Shown: in pieces, positions 1 through 8,864 of the stretch | Position numbering within the stretch: position 1 is the stretch's first letter | How the letters are laid out: every line of letters begins with the position of its first letter | DNA from: Thermophagus sp052400625 | Lineage (GTDB): Bacteria > Bacteroidota > Bacteroidia > Bacteroidales > Marinilabiliaceae | DNA length: 64,000 bases | Assembly (NCBI GenBank): GCA_052400625.1 | Contig: JBQTGH010000009.1 | Strand: one strand, 5' to 3' | Program-made: the position numbers and the translations under genes | Notes under the pieces: model-generated | The model's database searches: none | Told to the model about the DNA's origin: nothing | The model's input: only the letters and a program-made list of their open reading frames with translations

Positions 1-1391
1 TCATCCACAATAGCATTAAAGAAAGCTTCTTTGCTGACAGTTACTTCAGACATATAAGTCTCCACCTTTTCGGGATTATTAGGAAATGCCCTTTCGCGCA
101 CAGTCCTCAGATAGGGAGCAGCTGCCTCTGGACCATCGAGCTCGTTGATGGCATCGGCTGCCATTAACAACACATCAGAATATCTCATATAAAGAAAGTT
201 CAAGCCATCATCGTTGGGGGCCTCTACTCTTCTTCCTGACTCCTCAAATAACCATTCATATCTATATTTTCCAAAATAAAACTTATTCAAATTGGTTGGT
301 ACTTGCACACCATTGGTCCACTCATAAGGAACACAAGAAATATCCCGGCGTACATCATCCACGTCAAAATCGTAGAATATAGAAGGATTTGGACCATTGC
401 TTCCACCTCTATTTTGACCGGTATATTTATCGGTAGTAGTATGTCTTACACCCAAATCAAAGATAACCCGTCCTCGGCCGGCATCGAATGGAATTTCCCA
501 TAAAATTTCTTTCCCAGCAACATAGTCTTCCCGATGCAAAGATCTAAAAACCCCTTCAAAGGTTTCCAGCTGTGCAGTACCACTATTTATAACATCCAAG
601 CATTCTTTTTTGGCAATTTCGTACATTTTATCTGGAGCCAGATCCGGATCATTGCTTCGGCGAATTCCATCAGGTCTTTGTCCAAAACCACCAGCTGCCA
701 AAGCCAAGCGGGCCCTTAAACCTTTCACAAAAGCCTTATTAATGCGCTCTGTAGAAGAAGTTATTTCCGTTTCATTAGGCCATGCAACCAATTCGGCAGC
801 TTCTTCCAAATCAGCTAGCAACTGTTTATAAATAACATCTCTGTCAGCTCTGGGCAAATACACTGTTTCTGCATTAACAGGTTCAAACCTTGCAGGGACA
901 TCACCCCATGCACGAAGAAGATCATTATAAATAACCGCCCGAAGGGTCAATACTTCTCCAAGCAATTGAGCCATATGTTCATTATCCTCAATATCTCCAT
1001 AGGTTCGCAATCCCCGGATAGCGATATTAGCACGTTCAATACCTTCATAAAACTTTGCCCAGGCATTATTTTCAGTATTCATATTACCATTGTTCACATT
1101 GGTATTATAGTTTGATAACCTGGCTTTATCTCCATCCACATCTTTCAATGAATGGGTCACTTCAGTATCCGTATTCATTCCATAATAAAGAATAAAACGC
1201 CCCCTGTAAGAATTGGTTTCGCCAAAAGAATGGATAATACCTGCCACGGCTCCTTCTGCGAGACTGGGATTAGAAAATATCACAGATTCATCAAGAGAAG
1301 ATTCTGATTCAACTTCCAGAGCCTCCTCACATGAGGTCGCTATTCCTGCCAGAATTACCATCCATATGATTTTATATAAAATATTTTTCAT
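1..1391 (-). CDS. SusD/RagB family outer-membrane lipoprotein (partial, C-terminus beyond window)
   Basis: Surface glycan-binding lipoprotein that should sit as a lid on the SusC barrel encoded just upstream. I translated the reverse strand from ATG at 1391. The product starts with a basic, hydrophobic leader and a lipobox-like stretch (GIATSC, Cys about residue 20), so it is probably lipid-anchored. SusD-typical features follow: an early NPSLAEGAVAG segment, helical TPR-like stretches (AVIYNDLLRAWGDVP, ALAAGGFGQRPDG) and the late NFLYMRYSDVLLMAADAIN motif near the window edge. About 463 codons are present; the family usually has 500-600, so only the end is missing. It lies 77 bp downstream of the SusC gene on the same strand, almost certainly in one transcript. 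No polysaccharide-degrading enzyme is visible beside it here, so the substrate cannot be inferred. Confidence 0.93.
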   Translation of the reverse strand, partial: MKNILYKIIWMVILAGIATSCEEALEVESESSLDESVIFSNPSLAEGAVAGIIHSFGETNSYRGRFILYYGMNTDTEVTHSLKDVDGDKARLSNYNTNVNNGNMNTENNAWAKFYEGIERANIAIRGLRTYGDIEDNEHMAQLLGEVLTLRAVIYNDLLRAWGDVPARFEPVNAETVYLPRADRDVIYKQLLADLEEAAELVAWPNETEITSSTERINKAFVKGLRARLALAAGGFGQRPDGIRRSNDPDLAPDKMYEIAKKECLDVINSGTAQLETFEGVFRSLHREDYVAGKEILWEIPFDAGRGRVIFDLGVRHTTTDKYTGQNRGGSNGPNPSIFYDFDVDDVRRDISCVPYEWTNGVQVPTNLNKFYFGKYRYEWLFEESGRRVEAPNDDGLNFLYMRYSDVLLMAADAINELDGPEAAAPYLRTVRERAFPNNPEKVETYMSEVTVSKEAFFNAIVD

Positions 1392-1468
1392 CGCTAATTA
1401 TTTTTCTAAGTTATTGATCGAACATAACTCACATAAAGACAATCATAAAAATCTCCACAAAAACAGGA

Positions 1469-4400
1469 TTAGAATGTCAAATTCAAACCAAGCACAAAGG
1501 ATCTGCTTTTCGGATAGGCTGAATAATCAACACCTGGTGTTAAAGGCGTTTTTCGACGAGTAGAAACCTCCGGATCGAAACCGGAATAGTTGGTCCAAAC
1601 AAAAACATTATAACCACTGGCATAAACCCTTAGATTTTGGATTCCGAATCTTGACACAAAATTGTCAGGAAGAGAATATCCCAAAGTAAGAGTATTGAGT
1701 CTCAGGAAAGAACCATCTTCGACTGCCCAATCTGAAAAAACATATCTCTGCATATAAGGCGACCACAAGGTGGTATTTGCATTCAGGGCAGCCAGCTCTT
1801 CCGGATCGTTGCTAATAGTTCCATCTTCTCTAAGGTTGGTCCATCTCTTTCCATCCTGCATAATTGTCAACATATTGCGCGAATGGTATTTACTCGTCGA
1901 TGAATATTCAATTTTATTGGCATTATAAACATCATTTCCGTAGCTCCAGTTAAAGGCTGCAGATAGGTCAAACCCGTATGCCCTGGCATTAATTGTTAAA
2001 CCGCCTGTATGCAAAGGATTGGCATCACCAATTTCCACTCGGTCATCCACATCCACTAAATCATCGCCAGTTTCATCATATAATTTCAATGATCCTGGTC
2101 GCAATGTGCCTACAACAGGAGAACTGTCCACCACTCCTTCTTTAAGAATCCAGGCACCATCTACGTACCCCTGAAAATCATCCACTTCATATCTACCGTC
2201 ATTTCTATACCCCAACATCTTTCCAACAGATCCCCCTTCGGCCACAATGTAATCTGCCCCGATTTCGGTAGATGCCCAACCAGATGCCTGAGTAAATGTA
2301 TCCATCTGCCCCAAAGAAATAATCTCATTTTTATTAAAACCGATGTTTCCACTAAAGCTCAATCCAAAGTTGGGATTATTTACAGCCACCCAATTTAAAG
2401 AGACTTCGATTCCTTTATTTTGGGTTTCTCCCATATTTCGGTATTGATTATCATATCCGGTCCCCGGTGTTGGAAACTGAATCAGCAGATCCTCAGTATT
2501 GTTAATATATCCTTCGAGGGATCCATTTAACCGACCATTAAACAAGATAAAATCAAGTCCCAAATTTCGAGTGATAGTAGTTTCCCATTTAAGGTCAGGA
2601 TTGGCCATGGTTTTAGGGGCAGCCCAATAACTGTCAAAACCATTAACATAATTAGTGGTTTTGACCTCAAATGTCTGAACCATCTGTCCTGAAGGGATAT
2701 TATTATTACCTGCTGTTCCGTAACTAAAACGGAGTTTCAAATCGTCGAGCCAGTAAGCTACTGACTCCATGAAAGGTTCTGATGTCATACGCCAGGCCAC
2801 AGCGGCTGACGGGAAATATCCCCAACGATTTCCTTCAGCAAATTTTGAAGAGCCATCAGCTCTAAAGGTTGCACTAAAAAGATATTTATCATCGAAACTG
2901 TAATTGGCTCGTCCAAAAAAGGAGAGAAGAATATCATCAGGATTAATATAGTTTTCGATGGAATGAGCGGCACCTTGTGCAGACAGTGCAGAAGCCTCCT
3001 CTAAAGTGAATGACTCAGGCAGCCCGTGAACAGTTGTGGTATGCGACTCCTGTTTTGTAACAATGTATTCTTGCCCCATCAATAAATTTAAACTATGCCT
3101 GTCACTCAGTAGATCATCAAAATCATAATTAACGGTATTGGTATTACGGAAAGAAGTTCTATCTCTTTTGGTAAATATTATCGCTGGTAATCCCTTATAA
3201 TCAGAAGAAGGACGATCTTTCACATAATAGGTAGTTAAACCGTAAAACCGTTCATCATTAAACCGATAATCATCCAACCCCACTTCTGATTTAAAAGTCA
3301 AATTATCGAAGACCTCCCATCTAGCTGAGGCATTTATATTATAACGTTTCCGTCTTTGAAATCGATCATTATCTTTAATAGCAGTAACGGGATGGTACAA
3401 ATTAAATTCCTGATCCGTTTCTCCTGAATCGGTCAACCCTGTAACAGGAAACGGTGGGTATATCATTGCATATTTCAGACGTGAATCGGCAGACGATATT
3501 TCATTTTGTTCATTAGCTCCACCACCTTCAATATCGATATCAGAATAACGAAAAGAAAAATCCAGCGTAACTTTATCGTGAGGTTTATTGCTCATTTTTA
3601 ACATCAGGTTATCTCGTTTATACCCTGACATTTTCATAATAGCCTCATCATCCATATGACTGTAACTGAACGCATAATTAGTTTTATCACTACCTCCGTT
3701 AATGCTCAGGTTGTGATTAAATGTAAAACCAATACGTCCAAACACTTGTTCCTGCCAATCGTTGCCTACTACTTCCCGATAAAGGTCCAAGTCCTGATAG
3801 TTTCCAAAAAAATTGGTATACTTCTCTGGTTCATTGGCTAAAAGAGATCTTTCATACTGAAATTTTGCATAATCATAAGGAGATAAAACATCCAGTGTAT
3901 TGGCAATTTTCTTCCATGCAGTATAGGCATTATAATTAACTTTTACCTTTCCCTTATCCCCTCTTTTAGTTGTTATAATAACCACTCCATTTGCACCTCT
4001 GGATCCATAAATGGCAGTAGAAGAAGCATCCTTCAAAACATCTATTGACTCTATGTCGCTGGGCGCTATATCGGATATGCTTTCTACGGGGAATCCATCG
4101 ACTATAAGCAGAGGCGTATTGTCTCCTGTAATTGATCCTCCCCCCCTTACACGAATGGTAATTTCAGCATCAGGAGATCCTTCGGTCGTGGTGATTTGGA
4201 CCCCTGCCAGCTTTCCGGTAATAGCTTCAGCTGTGGAAGAAACGGGAATGTCCTGTAGGTTTTCTCCAGACACGGAAGCGACAGATCCTGTCAGATCACG
4301 TTTCCTGACTGTTCCATAACCAATCGCCACAACTTCTTCCAATCCAATAGATGTTTCTTCCAACTCCACATTAATAATACTCTGTCCACCTATCGGTATT

Positions 4401-4660
4401 TCTTGATCGGCAAAACCAATAAAACGGAAAATCAAAACATCACTTTGTGCATCATTAACGGTCAGAGAATAGGATCCATCCATATCAGAAACTGTTCCGG
4501 AGTTGGTTCCTTTAATTAGAATGTTGACACCAGGCAATGGTTCTCCGGAATTATCGGTAACCGTTCCCTGCACAACTTGCTGTTGCGCACTTCCCACCGA
4601 TGGAAATACGATGAGTAGCAGCCAAATTAACAAACCTTTGAATAGATAAGTTTTCATCAT
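1469..4660 (-). CDS. SusC/RagA family TonB-linked outer-membrane protein
   Basis: TonB-dependent outer-membrane barrel that imports oligosaccharides or other nutrients together with SusD. The 1063-residue product has a signal peptide (residues 1-25, ending VGSAQ), a carboxypeptidase D-like beta-sandwich (about 27-105: VVQGTVTDNSGEPLPGVN), the SusC signature VAIGYGTVRKRDLTGSV (about 112-128), a plug domain with TPLLIVDGFPVESI and YGSRGANGVVIITTK (about 180-230), and a long beta-barrel ending in an aromatic residue (FVLGLNLTF). Full length for the family. The start is one of two adjacent ATG codons. SusD follows downstream. No clear TAnnTTTG box was found close to the start. A sigma/anti-sigma pair, which often controls such genes, is not visible in the window. 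Confidence 0.97.
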   Translation of the reverse strand: MMKTYLFKGLLIWLLLIVFPSVGSAQQQVVQGTVTDNSGEPLPGVNILIKGTNSGTVSDMDGSYSLTVNDAQSDVLIFRFIGFADQEIPIGGQSIINVELEETSIGLEEVVAIGYGTVRKRDLTGSVASVSGENLQDIPVSSTAEAITGKLAGVQITTTEGSPDAEITIRVRGGGSITGDNTPLLIVDGFPVESISDIAPSDIESIDVLKDASSTAIYGSRGANGVVIITTKRGDKGKVKVNYNAYTAWKKIANTLDVLSPYDYAKFQYERSLLANEPEKYTNFFGNYQDLDLYREVVGNDWQEQVFGRIGFTFNHNLSINGGSDKTNYAFSYSHMDDEAIMKMSGYKRDNLMLKMSNKPHDKVTLDFSFRYSDIDIEGGGANEQNEISSADSRLKYAMIYPPFPVTGLTDSGETDQEFNLYHPVTAIKDNDRFQRRKRYNINASARWEVFDNLTFKSEVGLDDYRFNDERFYGLTTYYVKDRPSSDYKGLPAIIFTKRDRTSFRNTNTVNYDFDDLLSDRHSLNLLMGQEYIVTKQESHTTTVHGLPESFTLEEASALSAQGAAHSIENYINPDDILLSFFGRANYSFDDKYLFSATFRADGSSKFAEGNRWGYFPSAAVAWRMTSEPFMESVAYWLDDLKLRFSYGTAGNNNIPSGQMVQTFEVKTTNYVNGFDSYWAAPKTMANPDLKWETTITRNLGLDFILFNGRLNGSLEGYINNTEDLLIQFPTPGTGYDNQYRNMGETQNKGIEVSLNWVAVNNPNFGLSFSGNIGFNKNEIISLGQMDTFTQASGWASTEIGADYIVAEGGSVGKMLGYRNDGRYEVDDFQGYVDGAWILKEGVVDSSPVVGTLRPGSLKLYDETGDDLVDVDDRVEIGDANPLHTGGLTINARAYGFDLSAAFNWSYGNDVYNANKIEYSSTSKYHSRNMLTIMQDGKRWTNLREDGTISNDPEELAALNANTTLWSPYMQRYVFSDWAVEDGSFLRLNTLTLGYSLPDNFVSRFGIQNLRVYASGYNVFVWTNYSGFDPEVSTRRKTPLTPGVDYSAYPKSRSFVLGLNLTF

Positions 4661-5253
4661 AACAAATACTGATTAAAAAATGATTAACAGATATCAAGAT
4701 GACTGACAATTATACATTTTTCACATTTGCTAATGTAATGCTACAATTGGCCATGTATATCTGAATAACTATCCGAAAAGGTGTTGTAAATTGTTAGTTA
4801 GAAGGGTAGACAAAACACTAAAACATTCTTTTCCAACAACAACCAACTAAAAGCAATTTAACTCAAATAAACAATTAGCTGAAAGGAAACAATGGTTTTT
4901 GAAAATAAACTCTCCAATGAAAAATCAATCAGATCCTCCAAGACCCAACGACCAACCTATGATTGGATTTTACGGAAAAATGGGGTAATAAATTTTACAG
5001 AGAAGTTAGGTAACAAGACATCTTGGTAGAATTATCATGATAACATTAAACGCAGAATTTTTAGACTTTAGCTAAATGAGATTTACCTGCAAAGATCCCA
5101 ACCAATAGATTTTATTAATTACAGAAAATGAGTTTCGGCTCTATTCAATCAATCACTTCTAAAACTAGCATATATCATTGCACGTAATGGCTTTCTTACC
5201 TCCCATCCGAACAAGGAGCATTTACGAACAAGCCCACTCATTCACCATACCAC
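4661..5253. other. Intergenic region between susC and rplS; no gene seen
   Basis: About 590 bp of AT-rich sequence upstream of susC and downstream of rplS. I found no open frame with recognisable protein character and no strong hairpin apart from the rplS terminator listed separately. The part nearest 4660 should hold the susC-susD promoter, but no convincing TTG/TAnnTTTG pair could be assigned. Confidence 0.6.
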
Positions 5254-5297
5254 ATAAAAAAACGCTATCCAATACCAATGATGGATAGCGTTTTTAG
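5254..5297 (-). terminator. Rho-independent terminator of rplS
   Basis: A 14-bp perfect stem (5258-5271 pairing with 5282-5295) closes a 10-nt loop. Read on the minus strand it ends in a run of T, about 30 bp after the rplS stop codon. A-rich and T-rich flanks on both sides would let it work in both directions. Confidence 0.88.
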
Positions 5298-5323
5298 CTT
5301 TTAATCTTCTTTTAATAAAGAAA

Positions 5324-5671
5324 CTAAACTCTTTTCTCTTTAATCCGAGCTTTTTTACCGGTAAGTTCACGTAAATAGTAAATTCTCTTACGACGAACCT
5401 TACCTCTACGGTTAACTTCAACCTTTTCAATAAAAGGAGAATTCATTGGGAAGATACGCTCAATACCCACGTTGTTGGATATTTTACGAACGGTAAACCG
5501 TTTATTATTCCCGTTGCCTTTAATCTGGATCACTGTTCCACGGAAAATCTGAATTCTTTCTTTGTTTCCCTCTTTAATTTTGTAGTGAACCGAGATTGTG
5601 TCTCCTGCGCCGAATTCGGGGATCTCAACCCCGGTCTTAAAGGCCTCTTCAGCAACTTTCATCAAATCCAT
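5324..5671 (-). CDS. rplS: 50S ribosomal protein L19
   Basis: Structural protein of the large ribosomal subunit at the interface with the 30S subunit. The 115-residue product has normal length for L19 and carries the family core: GDTISVHYKIKEGNKERIQ, FRGTVIQIKG, FTVRKISNNVGIERIFP and SPFIEKVEV, ending in a basic tail (RGKVRRKRIYYLRELTGKKARIK). It stands alone rather than in the rpsP-rimM-trmD-rplS order of many other bacteria, as is common in Bacteroidota. A TAnnTTTG promoter box lies about 80 bp upstream (5753-5760, minus), leaving a leader of about 75 nt, and a strong hairpin terminator follows. Confidence 0.98.
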   Translation of the reverse strand: MDLMKVAEEAFKTGVEIPEFGAGDTISVHYKIKEGNKERIQIFRGTVIQIKGNGNNKRFTVRKISNNVGIERIFPMNSPFIEKVEVNRRGKVRRKRIYYLRELTGKKARIKEKRV

Positions 5672-5752
5672 TTTCTGTGCTTTTGAAGATTTAACTTAAC
5701 CGTGCAATATAACTGACACCTGAGTTCAGAAAGAGATTACACGAAACGGCTG

Positions 5753-5760
5753 CAAAAGTA
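5753..5760 (-). promoter_or_regulatory. Putative -7 box of rplS
   Basis: The minus strand reads TACTTTTG, an exact match to the Bacteroidota -7 consensus TAnnTTTG. Transcription would start near 5747 and give a 5' leader of about 75 nt. No clear TTG -33 box is seen at the expected distance. Confidence 0.5.
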
Positions 5761-5852
5761 ATGCATTTGTTTTATATATTAAAGCTTTCCGCCTTCTTTT
5801 TCTTCAATTTTGTTTTCAACAACGCAAAATTCGCCTATGAGGTGAATTATAC

Positions 5853-5860
5853 TATTTTTG
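5853..5860 (+). promoter_or_regulatory. Putative -7 box of plsC
   Basis: TATTTTTG matches TAnnTTTG exactly and lies 58 bp upstream of the plsC ATG. The predicted start of transcription is near 5866. The -33 element is not clear. The box is divergent from the rplS promoter about 95 bp away. Confidence 0.5.
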
Positions 5861-5918
5861 TATGTCTGTTAGCCACACGTAAAATACGAAAATTTTATAA
5901 TACCAAACTCTTTTTCAC

Positions 5919-6671
5919 ATGTCTGAAAATTCAGCAGTTTCCTGGTGGTATTGGTTTTACCAATTATATAAGTGGTTGATATTTATGCCTCTTTTTTTAG
6001 TCAGCTCAGTTGTCTGTGCTATCCTGGCCGCCCTTTTTTCCATAATGGTATCGCCCAATGCCGGAGACTTTTGGGGAAAAGCATGGGCAAAAATAACTTG
6101 CTGGATCACACCGGTCAAAGTTAATGTCCACGGACGAAAAAATGTTTCCCCCGGACAATCCTATGTAATTGTGGCCAATCATCAAACCGGATTCGACATT
6201 TTCATGCTATATGGCTATCTCGGTATTTATTTTAAATGGATCATGAAAAAGGAGTTACGTAAAATTCCTTTCATCGGGTTTGCCAGTGAAAAGGTAGGAC
6301 ATATCTTCATCGATCGCACCTCGCCCCGACATGCCATGCAATCTCTGGAAGAAGCCAGAAACAAACTAACAGGAGGAACTTCGGTTGTCATCTTTCCAGA
6401 AGGCACTCGTAGCGAATCAGAAAAAATGAAACCGTTCAAACGAGGGGCTTTTAAGCTGGCGCTGGACCTGAGGCTTCCCATATTACCGGTAACCATTGTT
6501 AATTCTTGGCGTATTAAAAGACGTGGCTTTTTGAATATTATGCCCGGAAAAACAGCTCTGGTTATCCATCCCCCTATTGAAACTTCAGGTTTTATCAACA
6601 AGCCTGAAGAATTAATGGATTTAACCAGAAAAGCCATCAAAGAAGGTAACCATCTACAATTTACCAGATAA
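5919..6671 (+). CDS. plsC: 1-acyl-sn-glycerol-3-phosphate acyltransferase (PlsC family)
   Basis: Membrane acyltransferase that makes phosphatidic acid from lysophosphatidic acid in phospholipid synthesis. The 250-residue protein has a hydrophobic N-terminal segment (about residues 15-48) and the conserved LPLAT motifs: block I NHQTGFD (the HX4D catalytic pair, about residue 91), block II-like IFIDRTSPRHA, block III FPEGTRSES and a block IV-like LPILPVTIVNS. The length is normal for the family. The neighbouring OmpA/PD40 gene begins 8 bp after the stop codon, so the two are probably co-transcribed. Start chosen at the ATG of MSENSAVSWWYW, downstream of a TAnnTTTG box. Confidence 0.93.
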   Translation: MSENSAVSWWYWFYQLYKWLIFMPLFLVSSVVCAILAALFSIMVSPNAGDFWGKAWAKITCWITPVKVNVHGRKNVSPGQSYVIVANHQTGFDIFMLYGYLGIYFKWIMKKELRKIPFIGFASEKVGHIFIDRTSPRHAMQSLEEARNKLTGGTSVVIFPEGTRSESEKMKPFKRGAFKLALDLRLPILPVTIVNSWRIKRRGFLNIMPGKTALVIHPPIETSGFINKPEELMDLTRKAIKEGNHLQFTR

Positions 6672-6678
6672 TTTATTT

Positions 6679-8655
6679 ATGAAAAAAAAAGCCGGAATCT
6701 GCCTTGTCATGATGTGCCTCATCGCTCTTGGCACTATTGCTCAAAACAAATATAGCATCGGAAACAAACGAATCATAAAAATTTATGAACAAGGGCGCAA
6801 CGAATATGCGTCAGGCAATTATACCAAGGCTGAAGAGTTACTGGTAAAAGCCATGAACAAGGAGCCCCAATTCCTGGAACCAATGCTGTTGTTGGGAGAT
6901 CTGTATCACACGAAAAAGGAATGGAAAAAAGAAATTAGCATTTTGCAAAAAGTACTTCAAACCGATTCTTTATTCTTCCTGCCCACCTATTTGAATATTG
7001 CCAATGCTGCCTTTTTTGCTCATGACTACGATATGGCTATTGGCTATTTGAAACGCTACAAAAAGGTTAATTCAGACAAAAATGCCATCAAAAGGGCCGA
7101 CAGTATGATCAAACAAATATTGTTCGTAAAGCAAATCATGAACAATCCTTACGACATCACTCTCAAAAACGAAGGAACTAACCTCAATAGTGATTTCGAC
7201 GAATATTGGCCAAGCCTTACTGCAGATGAGCAAACCATGGTCCTCACCGTTCTCTATCCGAGAGACATGAATCTCTATAAAGAAAAAAAAGACGCCCTAC
7301 CAAAATCTTCCATGTTTTACCAAGAAGACTTTTATATTTCTCATGTGGACAGTTCCGGACAATGGAGGCCACGCAGTCTGTTGCCCGGAAAAATTAACAC
7401 CAACAGTAATGAAGGGGCCCAGACCTTATCGGCCGATGGCAACAAAATGTTTTTCACCGGTTGTGGCCGACCCGACTCAAAAGGAAGTTGCGACATATAC
7501 TTCTCACAAAAGACTGAAAAGGGTTGGAGTGAACCGGTAAATATTGGTGCCCCGGTAAATTCGCCCTACTGGGAAAGCCAGCCACATTTTTCGGCCGACG
7601 GGCGTACCCTGTTTTTCATCAGTAACCGCCCCGGTGGGCTGGGCGGCAAAGACATCTGGAAAGCCACTTTATTAGGTTTTAAAAGTGATGGAACACCATG
7701 GTTTGGCAACCTTGAAAATCTGGGAAAACCGGTAAACACCCCCAAAGATGAAAACTCACCCTTCCTTCACCACGATGGCCAAACGCTTTACTTTTCCTCC
7801 AACGGACATCGCGGTTTGGGCGGAATGGACCTGTTTGTAAGCAGGAAAATAGCCGCAGGACAATGGTCTGAACCGATCAATATGGGTTCCCCCATCAATT
7901 CCACCAAAGATGAGATAGGCCTGATTGTCACCGCAAAAGGATCAAAGGCATATTTCTCTACCGACGGAAAAAAGGCTTCCACAAGGGGGAAGGACATTTA
8001 CAGCTTTAATCTTCCCCGGGACTTTCAGCCGACCCCGGTTCTTTATGTTAAAGGCAAAGTGTTCGATGCAGAAACAGAAGAAGTACTTCCGGCTCAATTT
8101 AACCTTATCAATCTGGAAACAGAAGAAGTTGTGGTAACCTCAGAAGGGAACAGTTCTTCGGGGCAATTCCTGGTATGTCTTCCTACGGGCGGGGAGTATG
8201 CCTTTAAAGCAGACCACCCGGGTTATCTCTTCTTTTCCGGTAATTTCGATCTCAAAGGTGACCATCCACTTGACCAACCTTATCATTTGGATATCGCTCT
8301 TCAACCCATAAAACAAGGTGCCCTGGTAAGGCTGGAAAATGTCTTTTTCGAAACAGATTCATACAATTTGAAATCTCAATCAACCATAGAACTTCAGGAA
8401 GTTGTATCGTTTCTCAAAAAGAATCCCATGGTAAAAATTAGAATCGAAGGACATACAGACAATGTGGGAACCGAAAAATACAACCTTCAACTCTCCATCA
8501 ACCGAGCCAAATCAGTTTACCAGTACCTCGTCAATCAAGGTATTGACAAAACCAGACTTGAGTACCAAGGTTATGGATATAGCAAACCTGTCGACACCAA
8601 CGAAACGGAAGAAGGAAGAGCAAACAACCGCAGGACGGAAATGCGCATTCTTTAA
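6679..8655 (+). CDS. OmpA family protein with TPR and PD40 (TolB-like) repeats
   Basis: Cell-envelope protein expected to anchor the outer membrane to peptidoglycan. The 658-residue product has a signal peptide (residues 1-21, ending GTIAQ), TPR-like repeats (about 30-130: ASGNYTKAEELLVKAMNKEP), a PD40/WD40-like propeller (about 170-450) with repeated blades such as DEYWPSLTADEQTMV, ISNRPGGLGGKDIWK and FSSNGHRGLGGMDLFV, a short carboxypeptidase-like beta domain (about 455-545), and a C-terminal OmpA domain with the peptidoglycan-binding signature IEGHTDNVGTEKYNLQLS. This architecture is common in Bacteroidota, including relatives of gliding and type IX secretion components, but no such cluster is nearby. 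Likely in an operon with plsC. Confidence 0.9.
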   Translation: MKKKAGICLVMMCLIALGTIAQNKYSIGNKRIIKIYEQGRNEYASGNYTKAEELLVKAMNKEPQFLEPMLLLGDLYHTKKEWKKEISILQKVLQTDSLFFLPTYLNIANAAFFAHDYDMAIGYLKRYKKVNSDKNAIKRADSMIKQILFVKQIMNNPYDITLKNEGTNLNSDFDEYWPSLTADEQTMVLTVLYPRDMNLYKEKKDALPKSSMFYQEDFYISHVDSSGQWRPRSLLPGKINTNSNEGAQTLSADGNKMFFTGCGRPDSKGSCDIYFSQKTEKGWSEPVNIGAPVNSPYWESQPHFSADGRTLFFISNRPGGLGGKDIWKATLLGFKSDGTPWFGNLENLGKPVNTPKDENSPFLHHDGQTLYFSSNGHRGLGGMDLFVSRKIAAGQWSEPINMGSPINSTKDEIGLIVTAKGSKAYFSTDGKKASTRGKDIYSFNLPRDFQPTPVLYVKGKVFDAETEEVLPAQFNLINLETEEVVVTSEGNSSSGQFLVCLPTGGEYAFKADHPGYLFFSGNFDLKGDHPLDQPYHLDIALQPIKQGALVRLENVFFETDSYNLKSQSTIELQEVVSFLKKNPMVKIRIEGHTDNVGTEKYNLQLSINRAKSVYQYLVNQGIDKTRLEYQGYGYSKPVDTNETEEGRANNRRTEMRIL

Positions 8656-8669
8656 AATTTGAATATTTT

Positions 8670-8763
8670 GGCAATGTAGAATTATCAAAAAATAGAGTGT
8701 ATTCAACTATTGTCATTTGAGAAACATTCGGGTAATAACATAGATAACATTTATACTGATGAT
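8670..8763 (+). repeat. Dispersed block repeat, upstream tandem copy before the sensor-regulator gene
   Basis: This segment aligns with the next 100 bp at a period of about 101-103 bp. Shared pieces include the AATGT..GA.ATTATCA start and the exact 13-mer TTTATACTGATGA at 8750-8762, which recurs at 8853-8865. It is the more diverged of two tandem copies. See the entry at 8765-8864 for the family blocks. Confidence 0.6.
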
Positions 8764-8764
8764 A

Positions 8765-8864
8765 CAGGCATGACAATGTGAGATTATCACAAAAGAATTA
8801 GGTATAAACCAGGAGTCATGCGCGTTCTATCAGGCCAATGAACTAACCTAATTTTATACTGATG
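8765..8864 (+). repeat. Dispersed block repeat, copy adjoining the start codon of the sensor-regulator gene
   Basis: Copy of a family seen in several intergenic regions. In transcript sense the blocks are: GCATGACA; TTATCACAAAAGAATTAGG followed by TATAAA; CATGCGCGTTCTATC; GGCCAATGAACT; and TTTTATACTGATG, which ends exactly at the ATG of the following gene (8862). An inverted pair GTATAAA/TTTATAC flanks the inner part and could form a stem. The copy at 53997-54093 matches it over about 85 bp with the same block order, so this is not chance similarity. Role unknown: leader, operator or small mobile element. Confidence 0.75.

Noticed and set aside
1..4660. Complete polysaccharide utilisation locus
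   Set aside because: Only susC and part of susD are visible; no glycoside hydrolase, lyase or sigma/anti-sigma regulator is adjacent within the window.
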